This document shows positions 1 through 11,737 of a DNA stretch of 64,000 nucleotides, piece by piece. The stretch comes from Clarkia xantiana subsp. parviflora (Eukaryota; Streptophyta; Magnoliopsida; Myrtales; Onagraceae). Positions within the stretch are counted from its first letter, which is position 1. Every line of letters begins with the position of its first letter. A program made the translations under genes and the position numbers. The notes under the pieces were generated by a model. It was not told where the DNA came from and searched no databases. It worked only from the letters and a program-made list of their open reading frames with translations. Location: NCBI GenBank assembly GCA_036873135.1, contig JAPTYO010000004.1, positions 34,939,105 through 35,003,104 of the forward strand, given 5' to 3'.

Positions 1-2949
1 GTACAAAGTGTAGAATTTAAACTTTTTTTTTGGCATTGTTTGAATTCGCACACACCAATTTAGTGTAATATACAAAATGCCTAATTCCCAGGGCAACTAG
101 GAACCCCGGAGGGTTAGTAACGGTACGACCGCGCGGCCGAGCCGTCGGAACGACTCAGAACAACTCCACTCGCTTGTGAAGGTCTTATGATCCCTATGAT
201 GGGGTGAGGAAACCACCTTGTCGGGAACCTATCGGTGGAACCTACCTTGTACAGTAAAGCCACACATTTTTTACCCCCTAACATGTTGTGTTTTATCCGT
301 GTTTTTTTGTTGTTGTAAAAAAAAATGAGTTGTCAGGAAAACTGTAAGTTTTTTTAACTGTGTAATTTTTATTCTCATGCATTCATCTTCTTGCATTTTT
401 AAAAAAAAAAAACAAAAAAAAAACTTTTTTTCAGCTAAGTAGTCGGACATTTATAAATTTTCTTTCCGAACATGCATTTTGTATGCATTGTTTTTTTTTT
501 AAAAAAAAAACTCTTACCTGGATTTATTTTTTTTTCAAACTTGCGTTTCATACGCATTACTTTTTTCTTAAAAAAACCTCTTCAGGTAAGTTGTAATTTT
601 TTAGTGCATCATACATGCATTGTTAAAAAAAAACATTTTAGAAAAAAATTGTGATTCCTCTTTAGCTATTAGAGCTTCTAATTTCGAACGTGCATTCCAC
701 ATGCATCATTTCAAAAAAACTTTTTACCTGAATTGTTTTATTTTTAAATAATGCATCAAATATGCATTAATTTTTTAAAAAAAAATTAGATAAATCGTAA
801 ACTCTCTTAGTTTTAGAGCTCTTTGTTTAAAAAACCTTTTACCTGATTTTTTTTTTAAATGTGCATCTCATATGCATTATTTTCGAAAAAAACCTTTCAG
901 GTAAATTGTAATTTTCTTAGTTGTGGAATTTTTATTTTTAAGTTTCCATCTTGTATTTATTGTTGTGAATTTATGCATTCTTTTAAAAAAAAACTTTTCA
1001 CCTGATTTTTTTAATCTTGAGCAACCAAGATGCATTTTTTTTCCTCGTTAAAAAAATAAAAAACAAAAAAATCTTTTCAGATAGCTTGTAAGTTTTCTTA
1101 ACTGTACAACTTTCATCTCATGTACATCTTATAGTTGTTGAACTTTTGATTCCAAACATGCATTGCATTTGCATTTGTTTTTATAAAAAATTCTACCTGG
1201 ATTTTTCATTTTGTACATATGTATTATTCAGGTAAACTGGTTGTAAGTTGTAAATTTATTAGAAGTAGAACTTTAACTTTCGAGCATGCATGAGCTTTTA
1301 AAAAAATTCAAAGTGTCATTCAGTTTATCCAAGGTGTTACACTTTTTCGGCAAGATCTTCATTTCAACATTCGCATGAGCTAGTGTTTAAAAAAAAAGAT
1401 TTGATTCTATTATTTCTCAAAAAAATAGTCTAACTGATCAGTTGAGTGCGACTATTCGAGTTTAAACAAAGGACGAGAAAACCTTTTTTAAAAAAACTTT
1501 GTTTTGAGCATCTGTCCTGCGTTCGAGCCAGATAGTGCACTCAGCGAATTCAGCTAAACTCCAAGCTAGTGCAAAACACCTTAGATCATAAATTTTGGTT
1601 CTTTCTGAAATGTAATCAAAATTATGAAATGAATGACATTAGAAGTTTTCCGAAAAATCATGCATGACTCATTTGATTCTTTATACTAACTTCCGTGTCT
1701 GGTCTTTTCAGGTACCCTTGGTTAGGTATCCTGCACATACGAGCTGTGTCGGCCAAATGGGGCAACAAAAAAGAACGTGCAGCCATTCAGTTGCACGAAG
1801 CACAAATTGCGCATTCGGGATATCCAACACTCTGGTATGATGACTTGTACTTGGTTTTTCCTTGATATTTGAGTGTCCCTACTATTTTTTAAGATCAGAC
1901 GACCACTTCGACGAGGTCGCAACCACGTGAAACGTGACTGCTCCAAAGAACTTACATGTCAAAGTTCCACCCACCATATGTGGAATTCATACGCGTCCCG
2001 AACCAAGCCGTATATTCGTTTACGGTGAGGTTTAAACCGGTCGGTGGTAACCAAGGGGCATCCCCTATTGAGATCGGTCATGTCCGGGGATGGGAAAATA
2101 TCAAGAGACCATCGAGAGTCTCGTGAAGATTCAATGTGCTGATAAATGAACATTTGAGATGTCAAGCAAAGAAAACATTATTGTTGGTGCCTTCCATCAG
2201 AGGTCCAGGGGCATTTACTTTCCGGCGGGTGATCATATACAAGTTGTGATTTCTAGAAGGAGCAGGAAAATCAGGACATGCAGCAGGTCCAGTCGCATAG
2301 CGAGCACATTTCCCACTAGAAAAAAACTCCAACACCCAGGTAAGAGAAGTTGTGATCAATTTTATCCTCGAAGTTTAATTATTTTTTTTCCTTACCCATT
2401 TTGTAGTTCAGATAATCATGAAGAGCACATCTCGTGCACGGCCCTTTGCTCGCCAACCATTCGTGTCGGCTGCCGAATTTATCTCGCACAATATTTGTGC
2501 CCCACCCAATGCGGACTACTCCACGTCATCCATGTGTGTTCATTGGCCAGGTCATTCATCCTGCATGCGACGAGCCTAACCCGGTAGTTGCTAGCCATAG
2601 GGCATCCCCAGACGAGATTGAGCGATAACCGGGGCACTTGAGAAGCCGAGATTAAAAATCACTGTCTACGTCATCCATTGGTTGTAGGGTTCATCCAGGG
2701 CATCGACACTGTCAATCAACTGAGTCCTTCTCTAGAAGATGTTTTGAATTAGAAATTTCATATTTGCCACTAGGGGGCATGTACATAATTGTTGTTGATT
2801 ATTTTCGCTAAATTTTCGTTTTCAAAAAAAAAAAAAAAAAAAAAAAAGCAAGGAAAAAGGCAAAAATAAAAAGAAAGCAAAAGCAAAAAAGCAAAAAAAC
2901 TTTTTTTTTTTTTAGGGTCACAGCCGCCCTTTAATTGGCTACCGATAAA

Positions 2950-3640
2950 AATAAAGAGAGTGCTCTTGCATATTTTGTGAGAGCAGTGAAGAAATAAAAG
3001 GGTCACAGTTGTCCCTAAATCGACTACACATAAAAAAGGTCTCAGTCGTCCCTAAAACGACTACAAAGAAAGGGCCACAGCCACCCTTCAAATGGCTACA
3101 GATAAAGAGCGCTCCTGCAACATCAAAAGCGGAAAATAGATGAAAGGGCCACAGCCACCCTCTAAACGGCTACAAATAAAAGAGTGATCCCGCGAACCCC
3201 GTGAAGGCGGGAGAATAAAAAGGGCCACAGCCACCCTTAAAAATGGCTACACAAAAAGAGTGATCCCGCGAACCCGGAGATGGCGAGAAAATAAAAGAAA
3301 GGGTCACAGTCGTCCCTCAAACGGCTACACTCAAAGGAGCGATCCCGGAACATCGATGGCGGATATTAAGTGAAAGGGCCACAACCACCCTCAAAATGGT
3401 TACATACAAAGAGTGTTTCCCGGATCAGAGACGAGGAATAAGGGTCACAGCCACCTTCCAAATGGCTACAATCAAAAGAGCTCCCGCAACATTGAAAACG
3501 GTGAGAAAAAAGGTCACAGTCACCCTCCAAAGGGATACAAATACTCCCGCATCGAGGCGGAAAATAAAGTACGGGTCACAACCACCGTTTAATCGGCTAC
3601 TAAATAAAGAGTGCTTCCGCTAGGTTGAAAACCCGAAAGG
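2950..3640 (+). repeat. degenerate tandem array, about 60-70 bp units
   Basis: About ten units share a core like GGGCCACAGCCACCCT followed by AATGGCTACA and a variable AAAGAGTGATCCCGC segment. The same array is found in the other element copy at 61600-62450 on the minus strand. It lies in the U3 part of the LTR and has no coding potential. Confidence 0.85.
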
Positions 3641-4089
3641 GCGACCTAGGCAAAATCAGGAAATGAGAGGCATGGTTGCAAGTTCAGGAATTGCAATCAT
3701 GGCAAAAGGAGAGAAAATAAAAAGCTGAGGGGCACGATTGGAAATCTCTCAATCGGCCATGGCAAAAGGAGAGGAAAAGAGAAACTCTCAAAAAAAAAAA
3801 GAGAGAAGAAGAATAAAGAAAAAAGAAAAAAGAGAAAAAAAAATCCCGCTAGGTTGTCGCACAATGCACAATTTAGGCAAAAATTAGGGACAAACACTCA
3901 TGCGCAAGCGTATTTTCTACGACACAGCATCTTCCAAAACGGCAAGCGGGACGGTTACAGTCTGTTCTCGCGAGTCACCATTCAAGGGCGAGTAGGACTG
4001 TTACAGTCTGTTCCTATAAGTCACAACCGAAAATCGGGATCTGAAGTTTTCCAGCTTCTTGAGAGTCAACCCCGACGAACGAAGCCTTA

Positions 4090-4800
4090 GTATTCAGCCT
4101 TCGCAAGTCACGCCACTAGAGGCACTTCTCCAACGGACGCCACTAGAGGCTCTTCTCCGACATACGCCGCTAGAGGCATCGCCAAAGGTTCTCCGGTACG
4201 GTCTGACGTAGAGGTCTTCCGCCACCAGAGATATCACCAGAGGTTTTCCGGTACGGTCTGACGTAGAGGTCTTCCGTTACCACTCGCCACTAGAGGCATC
4301 ACCAAAGGTTCTCCGATACGGTCTGACGTAGAGGTCTTTCACCACCAGAGATATCACCAGAGGTTTTCCGGTACGGTCTGACGTAGAGGTTTTTCCGTTA
4401 CCACTCGCCACTAGAAGCGTCACCAGAGGTTGTTGGTACTGTCTGACGTAGATGTCTTCTGTTACCAATCATCACCAAATGTTTTACTTTATTGCACGCC
4501 ACTGGAGGCTTTTCCTTGTCGCTCGCCACTGGAGGCAACGTCGATTAAGGTTTTACTTTACTGCATGCCACTAGAGGCTTTACTTTTCTGCACTACCAAT
4601 GGAGGCACCGCCAACAGGGGCACCGCCGACGGAGGTTCTATTTTCTGCACTACCAATGGAGGCACCGCCAACAGGGGCACCGCCGACAGAGGTTCTATTT
4701 TCCGCACGCCAACGGAGGCACCGCCAACAGGGGCACCGCCGACCGAGGCTTTTCTGCGATACCAATGGAGGCACTATCAACAGGGGCACCGCCGACAAAA
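4090..4800 (+). repeat. two tandem arrays in the LTR (CACTAGAGGC and CAACAGGGGCACCGCC types)
   Basis: Positions 4110-4450 repeat a unit with CCGGTACGGTCTGACGTAGA and CACTAGAGGC. Positions 4595-4800 repeat units of about 60 bp with GGAGGCACCGCCAACAGG. The related copy has the second type at 60520-60830 but little of the first, so the arrays expand and contract between copies. Open frames across them are by-products of the repeat period. Confidence 0.85.
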
Positions 4801-5246
4801 GTTTAACTTTTTCGCATCGTTAATAAAGCCAAAGGCCACCTTGGAGACTTGAAGACCCGGAAGAAGATATACTTCCTAGCCAAAATTAGTGTTTACTCGT
4901 CTTTGAACAAACCCCCTCGAATGCATTCTATGGGAGTCCGTCCAAAGAGGGGCAAGCAATAAAACCTAATTTTGGTACGCGCAACACGTATATAACACGT
5001 TCAAAAATGTTATGTGTAAAACGTTTAAAAAAAGGAAATATTTAAACATAGAAGGTCACAGGGTTGCTAAAAATAGGTTTAGCTTAAATTATGATAAAAT
5101 ATATGCATTAAATATCATGTAATATTCAGAAAAATATATATTATATATTTATGACAATTTTCATAAATATATATATGTAATTTTCGGAATAAATAATGGG
5201 TATATTTAGAAAAATGTATGTTCCTAATATTGGAACCTAATTTAGC

Positions 5247-5254
5247 TATAAAAG
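5247..5254 (+). promoter_or_regulatory. LTR promoter TATA box
   Basis: TATAAAAG lies about 860 bp before the LTR end, in A/T-rich DNA and followed by CCCCTTG. This is a typical U3/R position. A GC-rich transcribed-looking stretch (5380-5510) follows and ends at a possible donor site, CAGGTCTG. Confidence 0.6.
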
Positions 5255-6109
5255 GACCCCTTGTCCATGTAAAAAAACATCACATCAATAATAATACATC
5301 AGTTCTTAAAAACCATGCAGTTTTGTCTCCTAGTGAATAAAAGTTTTTTTTTTCCCTTTCTCTTTCTTCCTCTCGCTGATGAAGGCTCCCCACCGGCGCC
5401 GGAGTTTCGACCCACAGCACTCCGCCCCGCTCGTCGCCCTGCCTGGCTGTCCGCCGTCCCTACTCGACCTCCCATCGCTGCTGCTCCGATCCTACCCGTC
5501 CCCTCCGTGCATCAGGTCTGTTTTTTTCATTTTTTTTTATTGTTATTATTTAATAATTTGTTTTTTGTTTAAATTTTCTGTTTATTCTTTATTATTATTA
5601 TATTATGTTGGCTAGGTAATTAAAATGTAAATATAATTAGATAACATGTTTTTGTGAATATATGTGTATGATATGTAAATACTAAATTGTATCATGTTTG
5701 GAGCATGCTTAGTTTTGTTTATATTGTATTTCAATTAGGAGAATTAGATGCTTAATAGTTTTTTTTAAGTTTATATTTATTGTTAATAATAGTTTTTGCG
5801 TAAAAATTAGTTTAGTTCTTTTTCATAACGCTAGATTAGTTTGACGTAACGAATGTTTAAATTTTAAAAAGTGGCAATTAAGTGAATTGAGTACCGAATG
5901 GGCGAGGTTAAAAATTATATTTTTAATTCGTAATAGAACCCCCGAACTCGGCTTTCTGATCGTAGACCGATTTTATACCTAGGTGTTTAATTCGTTATTC
6001 GCTTAGGTAATTTAGGATTCTAGTTAGCCTTAATTAACTAGTGGCGACTCTTTTCAAAATTGCACGTTTTCAAACGTAATTCGCCATAGGTCAGATTTTA
6101 GGTCCGACA

Positions 6110-7098
6110 ATAGTCTTATAATATTTGTGTAATTAATTAATTAGACTAATATAATGCTAAAAATGGAATTTAATAAAAAGGTTTAACGTTGTCTTCAATT
6201 GAGCAAATTTAAGTTGAATGTTATATTAGTTTAAGTTTAACGTTATTACTTATATGTACTTAGTAAGTCATTGGGTATGTTAATTGCATGTGCAGCTCCG
6301 TTTCTCCTCATTTTTTGGCCTGAGGAAATCTCATGATTTTCGCATTGCAGATCAAATAATCAAAATGTCAAAGAAACAAAGGCAATACAACTAAAAGTCA
6401 AGGATCCCTGTAAGTTGCTTATGTGTTGAATTTATTGTACTCTTCATGCTTTTCTGTGCGTTGTTTGATATGCTGTTTCACTTTCTTGATGATAGAATAA
6501 AAGCCAGAGAACATTTAATAGTGTGGCTCAAGATAAATCCACCCGGTTGCGAAGGTTTATGAACTCAAGAGCCTTTTGTCAGACAGGTTTGTGGTTATAA
6601 CTGCTGAGTTTTTGCTGATGGTAGATAGTAGTTTTCTTATGTGGCTATTACCTTACGGTCGTCTCCTTAACCTTCACGCTTGGCTTTCAGGGAGCTCTTG
6701 CACAAAGAAGATCACATTTTCAAGGAAACCACTTTTCTTTGGCGAATGAGGTTGCAAGGAAGGCTGAAGTTGCTCCTTTTCGTGGAAGATTTGTATATAG
6801 ATATAGTTTTTAATTAAAACGTATTAAATATCAAATTATTATTTTTTGTTTCTCAAAATCCTTTTGAATAAATATATTTCATTTACGTATAATGTTTTTC
6901 TTATATTTTTTTGTACACTTTTGTTTATTTTATTTATGAATCATTCTAACATTTTCTCACATGTGCATCGCGGTTTCAACATCCTATTATATATAGACAT
7001 GCAATTGTACTATAACATATTCATTGTTATAATTTTGACATTTTATCTTATTAGCTATTAGTATCTTACCTGCGCGTTGCGCGGGTAATGAGCCCTAG
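6110..7098 (+). mobile_element. 3' end of a Helitron, possibly with captured gene fragments
   Basis: The 3' terminus is diagnostic: a GC-rich hairpin (7068-7086, CCTGCGCG/GCGCGGG type), then 13 bases, then CTAG at 7095-7098 followed by a host T. The 5' TC end was not found; 6110 is only the limit set by the neighbouring LTR. Within it, 6350-6790 shows three exon-like blocks bounded by GTAAGT- and CAG-like sites, not recognised, which could be fragments of a captured gene. There is no Rep/helicase, so the element is non-autonomous. Confidence 0.6.
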
Positions 7099-7577
7099 TT
7101 AATACAGATATATGTGCACCAATTACACCTACATCAAATAGAGGTAAAAATATATTTTGTATGTTTTATTGATGATTTCTCACATATGACTCCTGTGTAT
7201 ATTTTGGCAACAAAGTCATATGCTTTAGGAGTAGGATTGAGCATAAAAACCAATTCAAACGAACCAAATTGTATTTGAACCGAACTGATTTGTTTAGAGC
7301 CAATTCTACTAAACTTGTTCAATAACCAAATCGGTTAATCAATTCTTACATTGTTCATTTCGGAATTGACATAAAAATAACCAAATTAGTAGTTAACCGA
7401 ATTGAATTAATTTTAATTTTGGAAATAATAATGATTGAATTTCATAAATATTTATTCTAATGTTTAAACAATATATATATATATAAGATAATTTTTTAAG
7501 TCAACTTATATCTTATAAAAGTCTAAAATATTTTTCAATTATCTTCTTGAACCTTATTTTCATATTCGCATTTGTGG
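7099..7577. other. AT-rich flank with AACCGAA-type motifs
   Basis: No gene is visible. The stretch 7225-7770 has repeated AACCAATT/AACCGAAT motifs resembling degenerate hAT-type elements, but no clear terminal repeats were found. The left breakpoint of the tandem duplication (7578) falls inside it. Confidence 0.4.
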
Positions 7578-10500
7578 ATTCTTCATTGTCTTCCATCGTC
7601 GACTTTCAAATTAATAGTTAAAAAAAAATTCAGTTTAGCTTAATTGGTTATAAATCAGTTCGTTACCAAATAAGTTATTTAAAATTTAAATAGTGCAGTT
7701 CAAGATTGAGATGAAAATCGAATTGAATTGTTTTTTTAAGTGCAGTTCATTTCAACACTAGTACATGAATGACGCGAACTATGCTCATCCATATTTATGA
7801 GTCTTTAATGCTTTCAAAAATGAAATAAAAAACCAAACTTGAAAGAAAATGCTTAAGAAATATGAACTAAGCCTTTAATATAATTCTTAAAAAAAACATA
7901 TTTTAAATTTATTATTATTCCAAATTTACATTTAACTTTTACTCATTTATTTTAGTTTTCCTATTCTTTTATATATTTAATCTAATCTAAAAAAAGGAAA
8001 ACACCTTTTTAGGAATTTCTAAATGGCATGTGAATTTTATGAGTTTAAAAATAATAATTGAAGTATCAACTATTTGTTATTGCTCGATTCACCTAGTTAG
8101 ACAGCTCATTCTGACCCGAGCCCATATCAGACATGGTCACCTTGTTTAGGAGATCATGTCTTAGATGTGCACGAGCCTGTTCGAGCTTATGGCTCACCCT
8201 AGCCAATAAAAAATCGTTCGTGATTCAACTGGTCGAGCTTGGGGCGCCATAACCCGGACATGTATACATGGTTTCCTATACAAGGTGGCCATTTTTGGTC
8301 CGAATTTGGGCCAAGACGAGTCCTCTAACTAGATGAATTGAGTCACGGATGACTGATAAGTTGCACTTCAGATAGTCGACACTCCAAATATATATAATAA
8401 ATAAATAAAAGCCTAGACTCCTAAAAGTTACAGACCGATAATCGAGACTCCTAAAATATTATATTTCCTCTAAACTAATATAATTCTACTTGATTAAATT
8501 AAATAATGATACATGACGAAACCATTAAATTTGTGGTTTCAAATCAATTCTAAAGGTCCTAACCCTAAAATGTGTATCACGCGTGCTGCATTTCTGAACT
8601 TTAAAGCACCTAAAAAAAGTCTACACAAATAAATAATATTATGTCATGTATTTATATTTGTTTCATTTTATTTACTATATAAAATTATATAATTTTAAAT
8701 ATCGTAATAAAAAATATTAACTTTTTGTGTACGGTACTCAAATGTAGAAATATTTTGTTTTCATATAAAAGGTTTACAATGATATCATAATATCTAATTT
8801 AGATAAATTATTATAATACTAGCCACAAATCCCGCGCACCGCGCGGGAAAAATTGCAAAAAAATCTTAATTTGTTGAATATGCAACGTTAATTGGAATTT
8901 TTAATATATTTTTTAGATAAAAATTAATTAATAATAATGAATTGGTTTAATTAAAGTATTTAATACTAATTATTATTTAAAATATTTCATAGTAGTCAAA
9001 TAATCAACATTATATATCATTTTTATAATTGGGTTTAGCGTTAAAAAATAAAATCGTTGAAATTGGATTTGATAAATTAAAATAAATTAAGAATTTTCAT
9101 AGATATGATATTTAAAAACTTAACTATTTAAACGTGATAGGCAGGCTAGTGAAAAACAATTCATTTTGCTCATTCTAGACCCTTACCCTACAGACAAAGA
9201 CTTGGTAAGCCAGACACTTTACGATTATCCTCATTCTTGTGAAAGCAGTCTATTTTGGTCAGTCGAATGCGGACTAATCGAATACAATTAAAAGATCAGA
9301 GTTTTATCACGGTATATATTAGAGCTTATACAATTATTCTCTATTTTTACTATCTAATCATGTTAATTTTTAATTCTTATAACTTATATAGTGAGGTAAG
9401 GAGGGAATATATATATTAGATTCCAAACTTTACTAACAAATTTATATAATTATTATCATTATATTATAGTAATTATTGAATATATATACACATATATATA
9501 TGCTAAAAAATTACCATACACATCCGGTTTCAATGATCAAGAATAACAAAATATATAGAGTAATAACAAATAAAATAAAATTATTAAATAATATACCTAA
9601 ACTTACAATGCGAAAATAATTCTCTAACACATTAAATTACCAAACAAAATAAACACACATATCATATAATTAAAAAAAAAAATGTTATTTCTATACAGAA
9701 AACATAACCTTAAAGATATGAAACCATTAAGATAAGTTAAAAATCGACAAATTAGATGACCCTCTCCACTTGCGTTCCTAATAAAAGACATCTGCAAAAA
9801 GCAAGAATGTAATAGTATGTAAGTCTAAAAACTATGTAGAATTGAATGTTAAGATTCATATAGCAGTTCCATAATAACCGAAGTAACATAATACTTAGCT
9901 TGATCTCTAATCTTTTATCTCCTTTCGTGATTTGATGAGCAACGCCTTTACTTCGATAATGGGGGAAAATCTACTGCTTAATAAACTCCAAATCTCCGTT
10001 AAACCTGAATCAATAACAATATCAAAACTATTTAAACCGTATGTATCAGATGACTTAAACCATGTGAAATATATAAGTTAAAAAAGTATAACAACAGAAA
10101 GCAAACTGAATTTTAATGAACTGCTTGAAATAACCCAATTTTATAAAGTGTATACTAAAATCAATTAAGACCATAATCTCACAAAAACTGTCAAAAAGCT
10201 AACTGTAGCGGGGGAGATAAATCTTCGGTTAAGACGAAAGACTAAACTGATTCATATTAAGCCAAAATCTTTGAGTAATATATAATATAACATCATCTAT
10301 GAAATTATTATAAGAAAATGTATATATAAAATTTTTACTACCATAATAATGTCGTTCAAATTCAAACCAAAATTTTAAAATAATATATAATATAACATAT
10401 ATTTACTTATTATTATTATTATAAAAAATATATATAAATACATTTCTTACTATAGAAATTATGTTCATGTTAGTAAACTCGTCTAATTTATCTACGGCAT

Positions 10501-11041
10501 TTAATGTAAAAATTTAATTGTTTTTAATTGTCACTAAAATAGGTACAACAAATATACACTAATATACCAGCCAAAAAAAAAAAAATACTATGGACATTGT
10601 TTCTTAATAAATGCATGTCTGCGTGAACCTCAACCCTAATTTTCCTTCTAAATTTGCATTGTATTGTTTAATTAAATATAAATGCATATTTATTGTATAT
10701 TTAAGCTTGCCGATTAATTCTTAATAAATGCATCTCTGCATGACTTCCCTCGACCCTAATTTTCCGTAACTTGTTTTATTTTGTATATAATGATTAAAAA
10801 TAGAACGTCCACGTGGTGGCATATAGTCTTCCGCAACCAAACTTTATAGATTTGCTATTTAAAAGGAAACTTTTAATTAATTTGTTTCTTTATATTGCGT
10901 AGAGACTAAAATAGGAGATAAAAAAATTTCTTAATTTATATCCAATGAATATTTTATGTCTAAATTTACAAACCTCCAATTAAATGCCGACTAAATAAGG
11001 AAACAGTGACAAAGCAAACTGTCCACGTGTCAGCCAGAGGG

Positions 11042-11703
11042 CTAGATACTAATCCCGCGCACCGCGTGGATAAAATTTAAATATAATTTTCTAGATTACA
11101 ATAAAGAACAACATTCAATTTTTTATTACATTCGTGTGAAATTTATCATGCCATTTACATTAGTTCTATATTTATAACATATCCAACAATAGTTATTTTT
11201 TTAATAAGAACGCCAAAATATTGTACAAATATATGATATCAAATGTATAAGAAAGAAATGAAAACAAAAATTTTTGTTATACGTGTTTTCACCTTATATC
11301 ACTCTGATGTGAATGTATTTAATTTTAAAGGTTATAGATGATTCACATCATTTTGTTATTAATCTCTATTTTCAGTGCATACACTGCCTGCACCCTAAAT
11401 TCGGAAAAAAAAAATTGCAATAGACAAAAGAAAATTGATATAAAAAAACATATAATATATGTAACAAAATAAATGTCGAATAAAATTGTATAAAGAATGC
11501 TGTATTTTCCCTGATGACCGTCAAAGTCATAAATTTAGTCAACGACGGGCAACTCTCTATCATGAAGTTGTTGGAGCTCCTCCATTAGATCGTCTGTTCC
11601 ATGAAGCATGTCTTTATTATCATTTTAAAATCAAAACAATTTAATGAGGCCTCACTGTTGCACATCGCAAAGATCATTAACAAAAAATTAATTAGATCCA
11701 TAA

Positions 11704-11737
<34 letters not shown>

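Larger units (their letters stand above)
1..6109 (+). mobile_element. 3' part of a large Ogre/Tat-like or LARD-type LTR retroelement
   Basis: The sequence is homologous, in inverted orientation, to 58237-64000. It ends at 6109 in CCGACA, the same LTR end that in the other copy is followed by a primer binding site; here it is followed by unrelated flank. There is no gag or pol reading frame. The interior (1-1330) is A/T homopolymer-rich with repeated GCATGCAT-like motifs. Positions 1690-2700 contain short conserved blocks that also occur in the other copy, without an open frame. Tandem repeats fill 2950-3640 and 4090-4800, and a TATA box sits at 5247. The 5' part lies outside the window. Long repeat-filled LTRs and lack of coding capacity suit a large retrotransposon derivative or an Ogre-type LTR; which of the two is inference. 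Confidence 0.72.
2780..6109 (+). repeat. candidate 3' LTR of the large retroelement
   Basis: The right end, ACA at 6107-6109, is fixed by comparison with the other copy. A TGT at 2780, preceded by the purine-rich CTAGGGGGCA, is a possible left end and occurs at the matching place in the other copy (minus strand, 62511). Homology between the copies continues left of this point to about 1330, so the true LTR could be longer, over 4.7 kb, as in Ogre elements. The left boundary is therefore uncertain. Confidence 0.4.

Noticed and set aside
4430..4852. 140-codon frame in the left LTR
   Set aside because: Repeat-derived; both strands are open across the array and no domain is seen.
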